Source: Marmoricola sp. Leaf446 (GTDB lineage Bacteria > Actinomycetota > Actinomycetes > Propionibacteriales > Nocardioidaceae). Taken from it: a stretch of 64,000 bases of DNA. Positions 1 through 9,652 of the stretch are shown here, piece by piece. Below the pieces are notes generated by a model, which saw nothing but the letters and a program-made list of their open reading frames with translations, was not told the origin of the DNA and did no database searches. The stretch spans positions 157,606 through 221,605 of the forward strand of contig NZ_LMRF01000006.1 of the NCBI RefSeq assembly GCF_001424755.1, written 5' to 3'. The position numbers were made by a program, and so were the translations under genes. How positions within the stretch are numbered: the stretch's first letter is position 1; each line of letters opens with the position of its first letter.

Positions 1-18
1 GCCCGCGGAGGCCGGCCC

Positions 19-1695
19 TCAGCCCTCCTGGTCGCGCAGCTCGCGCCGCAGGATCTTGCCCGTCGTGGTCTTGGGCAGCTCGTCCACGAACTCCACGGAG
101 CGGGGGTACTTGTAGGCCGCCATGCGCTCCTTGCAGAAGGCCACCACCTCCTCGGCCGTCACCTCCGCACCGGGCTTGAGGGAGACGAACGCCTTGACCG
201 ACTCGCCCCGGTAGGCGTCGGGCACGCCGACGACGGCGGCCTCGCGCACGGCGGGGTGGCCGTAGAGCACGTCCTCGACCTCGCGGGGCCACACCTTGTA
301 GCCGGCCGCGTTGATCATGTCCTTCTTGCGGTCGACGAGGTAGAACCAGCCGCGCTCGTCCATGAAGCCGACGTCGCCGGTGCGCAGCTCGCCGCCGGGC
401 AGGCTCTCGGCGGTGGCCTCGGGCTTGTTCCAGTAGCCCGGCACCACCTGCGGACCCGAGGTCGCGATCTCGCCGACCTCGCCCGGCGGCAGCTCCTCAC
501 CGTCCTCGCCGAGGATCCGCACCATCGTGCTCGGCACCGGCACCCCGACCGACAGCGCGCCCGAGTCGGGGTCGACCGGGGCGCGCACGCCGAGCGGCAC
601 GGCGTGCGAGGGCGAGTTGGTCTCGGTCAGGCCGTAGATGTTGTGGATGTAGAGGCCGGTGCGCTCCTCGAACTGGTCGGTGACCGCCGGGGCGATGGGT
701 GCGCCGCCGGAGTAGAGGCAGCGGAACGACGCCCAGTCCTCCCGCGTCGCGTCCGGGTGGTGCGAGAGCGCGATGAACACCGTGATCGACCCGATGGTGA
801 AGCGGGGCCGGTGCTCACGGACCGCGTCGAGCACGACGCCGGGCTCGAAGCGGTGGGCCAGCACCAGGGGCGCCCCGGTGAGCAGCGTGAGGGCGACGTG
901 CGCCACGAGCCCGGTGATGTGGAACAGCGGCGCGACGCCCAGCACCGCGTCGTCGGCGCCCAGGCCCATCCAGTCGCGGTAGGTCTGGGCGTTGAAGGCC
1001 ATGTTGGCGTGGGTGTTCATCGCCCCCTTGGGCACGCCGGTGGTGCCCGAGGTGTAGGTCAGCACCGCGACGTCGCCGGGCTCGGGCCGCGGGGCCTCCA
1101 CGGTGCGGCCCGCGTGCTGCTCGAGCAGCGTCGCGAGGTCGACGGCCCCCTCCGGCACGGGCCGCCGCGGGGAGGTCAGCACCCGGGCGTCGTCGCGGGT
1201 CTGCTCGTCCAGCGCCGAGCAGGTGAGGACCGAGCGCACCACGACCTCCCCGGCACCCGCCACGACCTCGCGGGCGACACCCTCGTAGAGGTCGTCGAGG
1301 CAGAGCAGCACCGTCGCGCCCGAGTCGCTGAGCAGGTAGGTCAGCTCGCGCTGCTTGTTCATCGGGTTGATCGCGACGGCGGCGCCGCCCGCCTTCCACG
1401 CGGCCAGCAGCCCGACCACGAAGGCCGGGTTGTTCTGCAGGTAGAGCGCGAGCCGGTCCCCCGGCGCGAACCCGTCCTCGACCAGGGCCGAGGCGAGCGC
1501 AGCCGCGCGGGCGTCGAGCTCGGCGAAGCTCATCGTCCCGTCGAAGTAGCGGATCGCGGGCGCGTCGGGCGTCGCCGCCACCGTGGCGTCGACCAGGTCG
1601 AGCATGGTGGCGTGCTCCTGCTCGAGCTCGTGCGGCACGCCTTCGGCGTACAGCTCGAGCCAGGGCCGCGACGACGAGGGACCGGCCTGCGTCAC
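19..1695 (-). CDS. AMP-binding acyl-CoA ligase
   Basis: This 558-residue enzyme of the ANL (adenylate-forming) superfamily should activate a carboxylic acid with ATP and join it to CoA. Visible motifs are the P-loop TYTSGTTGVPKG near residue 190, YGLTETN near 320, GDVGFMDERGWFYLVDRKKD near 440 and the C-terminal lysine motif TTTGKILRREL. Length is typical of long- or medium-chain acyl-CoA synthetases; the substrate cannot be read from sequence. The GTG start overlaps the stop of the upstream cyclase-family gene as GTGA, so the two are translationally coupled. The longer upstream reading frame is only a shadow of that neighbour. Confidence 0.9.
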   Translation of the reverse strand: MTQAGPSSSRPWLELYAEGVPHELEQEHATMLDLVDATVAATPDAPAIRYFDGTMSFAELDARAAALASALVEDGFAPGDRLALYLQNNPAFVVGLLAAWKAGGAAVAINPMNKQRELTYLLSDSGATVLLCLDDLYEGVAREVVAGAGEVVVRSVLTCSALDEQTRDDARVLTSPRRPVPEGAVDLATLLEQHAGRTVEAPRPEPGDVAVLTYTSGTTGVPKGAMNTHANMAFNAQTYRDWMGLGADDAVLGVAPLFHITGLVAHVALTLLTGAPLVLAHRFEPGVVLDAVREHRPRFTIGSITVFIALSHHPDATREDWASFRCLYSGGAPIAPAVTDQFEERTGLYIHNIYGLTETNSPSHAVPLGVRAPVDPDSGALSVGVPVPSTMVRILGEDGEELPPGEVGEIATSGPQVVPGYWNKPEATAESLPGGELRTGDVGFMDERGWFYLVDRKKDMINAAGYKVWPREVEDVLYGHPAVREAAVVGVPDAYRGESVKAFVSLKPGAEVTAEEVVAFCKERMAAYKYPRSVEFVDELPKTTTGKILRRELRDQEG

Positions 1696-2645
1696 TTGAT
1701 CACCACGGGGTTGACCGGCGACCCGCTGCCCTTGGCCACCTTGAGCGGAGCGGCGGTGTAGAGGAACGTGTAGCGCCCGTCGGCGGCGCACGAGGCCGCG
1801 AGCTCCTCGAGGTCGCAGATCTCGGTGAAGACCACCCCGAGGTTGCGCATCAGGGCGCAGTGCAGCGGCAGCGCCGCCCCGCTCCCGGGGTCGAAGGTGA
1901 CCTCGTTGGCGATGGTGTCGGTGACCAGGTTGGGGATCTCCATGTCCTGGAACCACTGCACCAGCTCGGGCGAGTAGGTCAGGCCCGGCTCGGCGAAGCC
2001 CTCGTAGAAGGCGTCGCCCTGCTCGAAGAAGAGCTTGAGGAAGTTGGTGCGGATGATGAGGATGTCGTTCTTCTCGATCGAGGTGCCCTGGGCCTCGGCG
2101 CACGCGACCAGGTCCTCGTGGCTGTAGACCTCGCCCTTCTCGAGGTTGTCCTTGCCCCGGAAGCGGGCCATGTCGAGCAGGATGCCGCGACCCACCACGC
2201 CCCGCTCGGCGATGGGCTGCACGCTGGCCTTGTCGAGCCCACCGGTCGAGGTGCGGGCGTCGTAGCCGTTGTAGAGCTGCCCGCCGTACCAGACGTGGCC
2301 GAGCGCGTCGTACTGCGTGGAGCCCTGGAGGAAGGCGTCGATCTTGTCGTCGGCGTAGTGCAGGCCGCCGGGGAAGGCCGGGGCGTCCGGGCCGTCCCAG
2401 GAGGACTCGTCGAGGATCTGGGTGCGTACGGCGGGCGAGCGGCCCGGCCACACGGGGTCGCCCTTGGGGTCGCCGATGAGCCGCTGCAGGGTGAAGACCT
2501 CGCCGCTGCTGACCTGCTGCACGGCGGCGAGCACCTGCGCGGGGCCGAGGTAGTTGAGCGAGCCGACCTCGTCGTCCTCGCCCCACTTGCCCCAGTTGGT
2601 CGGAGCGTCCTTCAAGATCTCGTCCATGCTGGGGACCTCGGCCAT
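1692..2645 (-). CDS. Cyclase-family metal-dependent hydrolase
   Basis: This 317-residue protein resembles the kynurenine formamidase / isatin hydrolase 'cyclase' family, which opens amide or lactone-like rings using a bound metal. The core signature near residues 110-120 reads QYDALGHVWY, the variant form of the family's D-x-x-x-H metal motif. Further His and Glu residues follow near 245-265. The ATG start has an AGAGGG ribosome site about 7 bases upstream. It is cotranscribed with the acyl-CoA ligase (4-base overlap), suggesting a short catabolic pathway in which the hydrolase releases an acid that the ligase activates. The substrate is unknown. Confidence 0.8.
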   Translation of the reverse strand: MAEVPSMDEILKDAPTNWGKWGEDDEVGSLNYLGPAQVLAAVQQVSSGEVFTLQRLIGDPKGDPVWPGRSPAVRTQILDESSWDGPDAPAFPGGLHYADDKIDAFLQGSTQYDALGHVWYGGQLYNGYDARTSTGGLDKASVQPIAERGVVGRGILLDMARFRGKDNLEKGEVYSHEDLVACAEAQGTSIEKNDILIIRTNFLKLFFEQGDAFYEGFAEPGLTYSPELVQWFQDMEIPNLVTDTIANEVTFDPGSGAALPLHCALMRNLGVVFTEICDLEELAASCAADGRYTFLYTAAPLKVAKGSGSPVNPVVIK

Positions 2646-2778
2646 GTCGCACCCTCTTCGTCTCGCGCTCGTCCCCGGGAGGTCGTGCTCGTGGGCGACG
2701 CCGACCGGGATGGTGTGACCACCCTCACAGCGGGCGCACCCCGCGTCAACGCCTCCCGCGCGAGGTCCCCGGACGCGG

Positions 2779-2814
2779 ACGGACCCTCCGCCGCGGGTGC
2801 GGTGGAGGGTCCGT
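2779..2814. terminator. Stem-loop terminator after acnA
   Basis: An 11-bp perfect stem (ACGGACCCTCC pairing with GGAGGGTCCGT) is extended inward by CCGC/GCGG around a GGGT loop. It lies 23 bases downstream of the aconitase stop. There is no U-tract, as is usual in high-GC actinobacteria. Confidence 0.65.
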
Positions 2815-2836
2815 CGTCGGACGTGCCGGGACCGGG

Positions 2837-5671
<2,835 letters not shown>

Positions 5672-5769
5672 GGTTCTCCTCGTGTCGCCTCGTCTGACCC
5701 GGTGGTGTCCGCTCCATCTTGCCGCCGTCACGGGAACGGTGGGAAGGAAGGGGACCCTCACTCGGAATG

Positions 5770-5787
5770 TATCTTGACGTCAAGATA
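5770..5787. promoter_or_regulatory. Perfect 18-bp palindrome, candidate operator
   Basis: TATCTTGACGTCAAGATA reads identically on both strands and stands out as A/T-rich in a G/C-rich region. It lies 98 bases upstream of acnA and 50 bases upstream of the aldo/keto reductase ATG. The TTGA-n-TCAA core resembles operators of MarR-family dimers. In Streptomyces the MarR-type TamR is known to act on aconitase, so TamR-like control is an inference. The TTGACG inside could also serve as a -35 element on either strand. Confidence 0.6.
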
Positions 5788-5824
5788 TCACGGTCGACCC
5801 AGTCCCGGGCGGAGACGCGAGGGC

Positions 5825-5830
5825 TACGGT
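5825..5830 (+). promoter_or_regulatory. Leaderless -10 box (TACGGT) for the AKR gene
   Basis: TACGGT lies 7 bases before ATG 5838, the spacing of leaderless actinobacterial promoters. This favours ATG 5838 over the GTG at 5829. Confidence 0.5.
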
Positions 5831-5837
5831 GACGGGC

Positions 5838-6866
5838 ATGCGCTACCGCACCCTGGGCCACAGCGGCTGCTCGGTCTCCGAGCTCTGCCTGGGCACGATG
5901 ACCTTCGGGGCCGAGACCGACGAGGCCGGCTCCCACGCCCAGCTCGACCGCTTCGTCGAGGCGGGCGGCACCCTCGTGGACACCGCCGACGTCTACTCGG
6001 CCGGCGTCTCGGAGGAGATCATCGGCCGCTGGTGGGCCGAGCGCCCGACCGACGTCACCGACCGGGTCGTGCTGGCCACCAAGGGCCGCTTCCCCACCGG
6101 CACCGGCCCCAACGACGTCGGCACCTCGCGCCGCCACCTGACGCGGGCGCTGGACGCCTCGCTGGCGCGGCTCGGCGTCGAGCACGTCGACCTCTACCAG
6201 GCCCACGCCTGGGACCCGCACACCCCGCTGGAGGAGACGCTGCGCACGCTCGACTCCTTCGTCCGCAGCGGCAAGGTCGGCTACTACGGCTTCTCGAACT
6301 TCTCCGGCTGGCAGCTGACCAAGGCGGTGCACCTGGCCCGGGCGCTCGGCCTCGCCGCCCCCGTCACGCTGCAGCCGCAGTACAGCCTGATCGTCCGCGA
6401 GATCGAGTGGGAGATCGTCCCGGCCGCCCTGGACGCCTCGATGGGGCTGCTCCCCTGGAGCCCCCTCGGCGGGGGCTGGCTGACCGGCAAGTACGACCGC
6501 GACCAGCGCCCCACCGGCACCACCCGGCTCGGCGAGGACCCCGGGCGGGGCATGGAGGCCTGGGACCGCCGCGGCACCGACCGGACCTGGGCGATCGTCG
6601 ACGCGGTCCAGTCGGTGGCCGAGGCCCGCGGTGTCTCGATGGCCCAGGTGGCGCTGTCCTGGGTCACGGACCGACCGGCCGTCACCTCGACCATCCTCGG
6701 CGCCCGCACCCTGGAGCAGCTGGAGGACAACCTGGGTGCGGTCGACGTACGCCTGGCTCCGGAGGAGACCGCCCGCCTCGACGAGGCCAGCGACCTCCAC
6801 GCCACCGACTACCCCTACGGCTCCCTCGGCCTCGACCAGCGCTCCCGGGACCTCGCCGGCGACTGA
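5838..6866 (+). CDS. Aldo/keto reductase
   Basis: This 342-residue NADPH-dependent oxidoreductase has the (beta/alpha)8 AKR fold. The catalytic tetrad is recognisable: Asp48 and Tyr53 in VDTADVY, Lys82 in LATKG, and His123 in YQAHAWDPH. A C-terminal cofactor segment near 280-290 reads STILGARTLEQLEDN. It most resembles general-purpose actinobacterial AKRs that reduce aldehydes or ketones; the substrate is unknown. It is divergent from acnA with the palindrome at 5770-5787 between them. The ATG start is supported by a leaderless -10 box. Confidence 0.9.
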   Translation: MRYRTLGHSGCSVSELCLGTMTFGAETDEAGSHAQLDRFVEAGGTLVDTADVYSAGVSEEIIGRWWAERPTDVTDRVVLATKGRFPTGTGPNDVGTSRRHLTRALDASLARLGVEHVDLYQAHAWDPHTPLEETLRTLDSFVRSGKVGYYGFSNFSGWQLTKAVHLARALGLAAPVTLQPQYSLIVREIEWEIVPAALDASMGLLPWSPLGGGWLTGKYDRDQRPTGTTRLGEDPGRGMEAWDRRGTDRTWAIVDAVQSVAEARGVSMAQVALSWVTDRPAVTSTILGARTLEQLEDNLGAVDVRLAPEETARLDEASDLHATDYPYGSLGLDQRSRDLAGD

Positions 6867-6906
6867 CGTTCGGCGGCTGGCGGGGGCGGCTGGCGGGGCC
6901 TGCGGC

Positions 6907-6989
6907 GGTTTCACAGGGTCCCCTGTGAAACCGCGCCCGCCGAACGCCAGGGACGCGACACGCCGTACGTCGGGGTCCGGGTGTTCGGA
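6907..6989 (+). repeat. Left 83-bp inverted repeat with two hairpins
   Basis: The repeat begins with the arms GGTTTCACAGGG and CCCTGTGAAACC separated by TC (6907-6932, extended by one GC on each side). It continues with a second stem formed by CCGAAC near 6940 and GTTCGG near 6983. It pairs with 8020-8102 in opposite orientation. Mismatches are the two spacer bases plus nine others. Confidence 0.8.
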
Positions 6990-7042
6990 GTTCGCGCGCT
7001 AGTCCCTGTGGACGACCGTTCGCGCACCGGGTCGGGCCGGGG

Positions 7043-7048
7043 CAGGGT
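7043..7048 (+). promoter_or_regulatory. Leaderless -10 box (CAGGGT) for the DUF559 gene
   Basis: CAGGGT lies 6 bases before GTG 7055 and inside the inverted-repeat element, so the nuclease gene seems to carry its own promoter. Confidence 0.4.
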
Positions 7049-7054
7049 CCACCC

Positions 7055-8008
7055 GTGGACCACCGCTGGCAGCCCCGAGCGCCCTGGCCACCCGACCTCG
7101 TGCGACCCGTCCCGGTCGACCCGAGCGGGGTGGCCGGCCCCACCAAGCGCCAGGCGGCCGGGCCCTACTGGCGTCGTACGTCGAGCGGGCTGCACGTCCC
7201 CGCCGACACCCGCTCCGACCGTGTCGAACAGCGGATCCTCGAGCAGTCGGCCCGGCTCCCACCCGGCGGTGCGGTCACCGGCTGGGCCGCGTGCCGCGTC
7301 CACGGCGCAGCCTTCTTCGACGGGCTCGCGCGCGACGGCCGCACCCGTGTCCCCGTCCAGGTCGCGGTCGGACCCGCCGGCCGACTGCGCGCCGGACCCG
7401 ACGCCGTCGGCGTCCACCACGTGCTCCTCGACGAGGACCTGGTGGTCCGCCACGGGATCCCGGTCGTGGTCGGAGTGCGGGCGGCGTACGACGCGGTCCG
7501 ACTGGCTCCCGACCCGCGGGCGGCTGTCGTCAGCCTCGACATGGCCCTGGCCGGGCGCATCGCGACGGTGCAGGACCTGGTGGCGTACGCCGCCCGGCAA
7601 CCTCGCGGCCGCTGGGTCGTCCACCGAGCGATCCGTCTGGCCAGCCCGCACAGCCGCTCACCGCGGGAGACCGAGCTCCGGCTGATCTGGATCCTGGACG
7701 CCGGGCTGCCGCAGCCGCTGGTCAACTGCGAGGTCCGCGACCTCGACGGACGGTTCCTCGGCATCGCCGACCTGATCGACGTCGAGGCCGGCCTGGTGGT
7801 GGAGTACGACGGCGCCCACCACCGAACAGCGGCCCGCCAGTCGGACGACCTGCGACGTGAGGACGGCCTGCGGAGGGTCGGGCTGGAGGTGGTACGGGTC
7901 GCGGGACAGGATCGGCGCGACCGCGTCGTACGTCGCCTGCAGGAGGCCCGGTCCCGGTGCCGGTTCGAGGCCCCGGAGAAGCGTCGGTGGGTCGTCATAC
8001 CGGCCTGA
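7055..8008 (+). CDS. AbiEi-like / DUF559 endonuclease-domain protein
   Basis: This 317-residue protein has an N-terminal half (about 30-170) like the winged-helix region found in AbiEi-related and DUF559 proteins. The C-terminal half (about 200-290) is a Vsr/PD-(D/E)XK-type nuclease fold. Candidate active-site residues are Glu205/Glu207 in SPRETELR, Asp239 in FLGIADL and Glu250-Asp252 in VVEYDGAHH. Such proteins often occur as several paralogues in Nocardioides-type genomes and their biological role is not established. The GTG start follows a CAGGGT box by 6 bases. The gene lies alone inside an 83-bp inverted-repeat pair, which suggests it may be the element's own enzyme. Confidence 0.75.
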   Translation: MDHRWQPRAPWPPDLVRPVPVDPSGVAGPTKRQAAGPYWRRTSSGLHVPADTRSDRVEQRILEQSARLPPGGAVTGWAACRVHGAAFFDGLARDGRTRVPVQVAVGPAGRLRAGPDAVGVHHVLLDEDLVVRHGIPVVVGVRAAYDAVRLAPDPRAAVVSLDMALAGRIATVQDLVAYAARQPRGRWVVHRAIRLASPHSRSPRETELRLIWILDAGLPQPLVNCEVRDLDGRFLGIADLIDVEAGLVVEYDGAHHRTAARQSDDLRREDGLRRVGLEVVRVAGQDRRDRVVRRLQEARSRCRFEAPEKRRWVVIPA

Positions 8009-8019
8009 GCGGCGGTTCC

Positions 8020-8102
8020 TCCGAACATCCGGACCCTCACGGTCGGCGTGTCGCGTGCCTGGTGTTCGGACGGCGCGGTTTCACAGGGTCCCCTGTGAAA
8101 CC
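8020..8102 (-). repeat. Right 83-bp inverted repeat with two hairpins
   Basis: This is the inverted partner of 6907-6989 and begins 11 bases after the DUF559 stop. Read on the minus strand it starts with the same GGTTTCACAGGG arm and ends with ATGTTCGGA. The hairpin at 8077-8102 is identical in top-strand sequence to the one at 6907-6932. It could also end transcription of the nuclease gene and of the convergent MmcQ-like gene. Confidence 0.8.
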
Positions 8103-8114
8103 ACCAGGACCCAC

Positions 8115-8462
8115 CTACTCCGGCAACCGCTCCCCGCGGGCGAAAACGAGGTCGGGCGGGGCGGTGAGGCGCCAGGCCTCGAAGACCAGCTCCGCGAGCT
8201 CGGCGCGGTCCACGCCGTCGAGGTGCACGACGACCCAGCCGAATCCGCCGGCGGTGAACTGGACCTCGAACACCTCGGGCCGCTCCCCCACCAGCGCCGC
8301 CTGCTCGACCAGGGTCTGCTTCAGGCCGACCGTGCGGGTGGGCTCCCAGAGGTAGCCGAAGGTGCGGCCCGCCACCTGGAACGACCGGTAGCGGCTGTGC
8401 TCGTGCACCGCCACGTCGTCGAGCTGGGCGACCAGGGTGAGGGCGTCGGCGGTGGTGGGCAC
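8115..8462 (-). CDS. MmcQ/YjbR-family DNA-binding-fold protein
   Basis: This 115-residue protein belongs to the MmcQ/YjbR (DUF419-like) family, small proteins with a double-wing DNA-binding-like fold and no settled function. The family features FGYLW near 40 and a Trp/Val/His-rich segment, GWVVVHLDG, are visible. I chose the GTG at 8462, 14 bases after the stop of the upstream RNA methyltransferase gene, because the longer form (start 8504) would overlap that gene. It is probably cotranscribed with it. Its 3' end faces the inverted-repeat element. Confidence 0.75.
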   Translation of the reverse strand: MPTTADALTLVAQLDDVAVHEHSRYRSFQVAGRTFGYLWEPTRTVGLKQTLVEQAALVGERPEVFEVQFTAGGFGWVVVHLDGVDRAELAELVFEAWRLTAPPDLVFARGERLPE

Positions 8463-8476
8463 GGGTCGGGGTCCGC

Positions 8477-9652
8477 TCAGGCGGGCACGAACAGCGCCAC
8501 GCACTCCACGTGGTGGGTCATCGGGAACAGGTCGAAGGCGCGCAGCGTCTCCAGGCGGTAGCCCTGCTCGGCGAAGTAGCCGACGTCGCGGGCCAGCGCG
8601 GCGGGGTCGCAGGCGACGTAGACGACCGCGCGGGGGGTCAGCGCGGTGATGTGGCGGACCACCTGACGCTTGGCACCCACCCGGGGCGGGTCGAGCACGA
8701 CCACGTCGGCGGGCCCGACGCCGTGGTGCAGCGCGCGGTCGACACGGCCGGTGACCACGCTGGCCGCGGGCACGTCGGCCAGGTTGCGGCGCGAGAGCCG
8801 CGAGGCCGCGCCGTCGCCCTCGACGGCGACGACCGAGCCCTCGGGACCGACCTCCTGACCGAGGTACGCCGCGAACAGGCCGACCCCGGCGTAGAGGTCG
8901 AGCACCCGCTCACCGAGCCGGAGCGCGGCCAGCTCCAGGACGGTCTCGACCAGCAGCCGCGGCGCCTCGACGTGGGGCTGCCAGAAGCCGTCGGCGGCCA
9001 CCTCGAAGGTCCGCGTCCCGGCGTACGTCGTGACGGTCTCGGTCACCGTCGCGGCCGGTGGGCCGCTCCGCGAGCCGGCCCCGGCCCGCCGGTCGTCCGC
9101 GGTCGTCGAGACGGTCACGACCGCCTCCGGCGACTGGATCAGGCAGTCCTCGACGGCGACGACGTCGTGGGAGCGGTGGGCCCGCAGGCCGACCTGGTCC
9201 TCGGGGAGCGCGACGTACTGCATCCGCGAGCGCCAGCGCAGGCCGTCGTCCCGTCCGACCGGCTCCACGACGACCTCGCGCTCGACACCGGCGAGGCGGG
9301 AGAGCTGCTCGGAGACGACGTCGGCCTTGAGCCGTCGCTGGGCGGGGAGCGCGACGTGCTGGAGGTCGCAGCCGCCGCAGGCGCCCGGGCCGGCGTAGGG
9401 GCAGGGCGGCTCGACGCGGTCGGGCGAAGCGTCGAGCACCTCGACGGCGTCGGCCCGCAGGAAGCGCCCGTCGTCCTCGGTCACCTCGGCGAGCACCCGC
9501 TCGCCGGGCAGGGCGTGGCGCACGAAGACCACGAGGCCGGACTCGCCGGTGCGGGCGACGACGTGGCCGCCGTGGGCGATCGGGCCCGCGACCAGCTCCA
9601 GCCGGTCGCCGACCTGCGGGCGGGGAGCGTCGACCTGCTCGGGGGTGCTCAC
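8477..9652 (-). CDS. TRAM-domain, TrmA/RlmD-like class I RNA methyltransferase
   Basis: This 391-residue protein should methylate C5 of a uridine in rRNA or tRNA using SAM. An N-terminal TRAM RNA-binding domain (about 1-65) is followed by a Cys cluster, CPY...CGGCDLQH near 82-97, likely an [4Fe-4S] site. The Rossmann methyltransferase domain has DLYAGVGLFA, DPPRVGA and the catalytic Cys in VYVACDP. Mycobacteria keep an equivalent gene beside the APC permease and ceoBC genes, as here. The GTG start overlaps the permease stop as GTGA, so translation is coupled. The exact target base is not deducible. Confidence 0.88.
   Translation of the reverse strand: MSTPEQVDAPRPQVGDRLELVAGPIAHGGHVVARTGESGLVVFVRHALPGERVLAEVTEDDGRFLRADAVEVLDASPDRVEPPCPYAGPGACGGCDLQHVALPAQRRLKADVVSEQLSRLAGVEREVVVEPVGRDDGLRWRSRMQYVALPEDQVGLRAHRSHDVVAVEDCLIQSPEAVVTVSTTADDRRAGAGSRSGPPAATVTETVTTYAGTRTFEVAADGFWQPHVEAPRLLVETVLELAALRLGERVLDLYAGVGLFAAYLGQEVGPEGSVVAVEGDGAASRLSRRNLADVPAASVVTGRVDRALHHGVGPADVVVLDPPRVGAKRQVVRHITALTPRAVVYVACDPAALARDVGYFAEQGYRLETLRAFDLFPMTHHVECVALFVPA

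Larger units (their letters stand above)
6907..8102. mobile_element. Putative single-gene element bounded by 83-bp inverted repeats
   Basis: A DUF559-type nuclease gene is enclosed by two 83-bp inverted repeats (6907-6989 and 8020-8102) that match at 72 of 83 positions by manual alignment. The outer 26 bases of each repeat form a hairpin. The inner part forms a second, longer-range stem. The whole 1196-bp unit sits between the 3' ends of two convergent ordinary genes. No obvious target duplication is visible (outer flanks TGCGGC and ACCAGG). There is no recognised transposase. The organisation recalls REP/RAYT-type elements, but mobility is inferred, not shown. Confidence 0.5.

Noticed and set aside
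7165-8040. Minus-strand frame of 291 codons across the DUF559 gene
   Set aside because: It is Arg/Ser/Thr-biased, as expected for a shadow frame. The plus-strand frame has nuclease-fold motifs and a promoter box.
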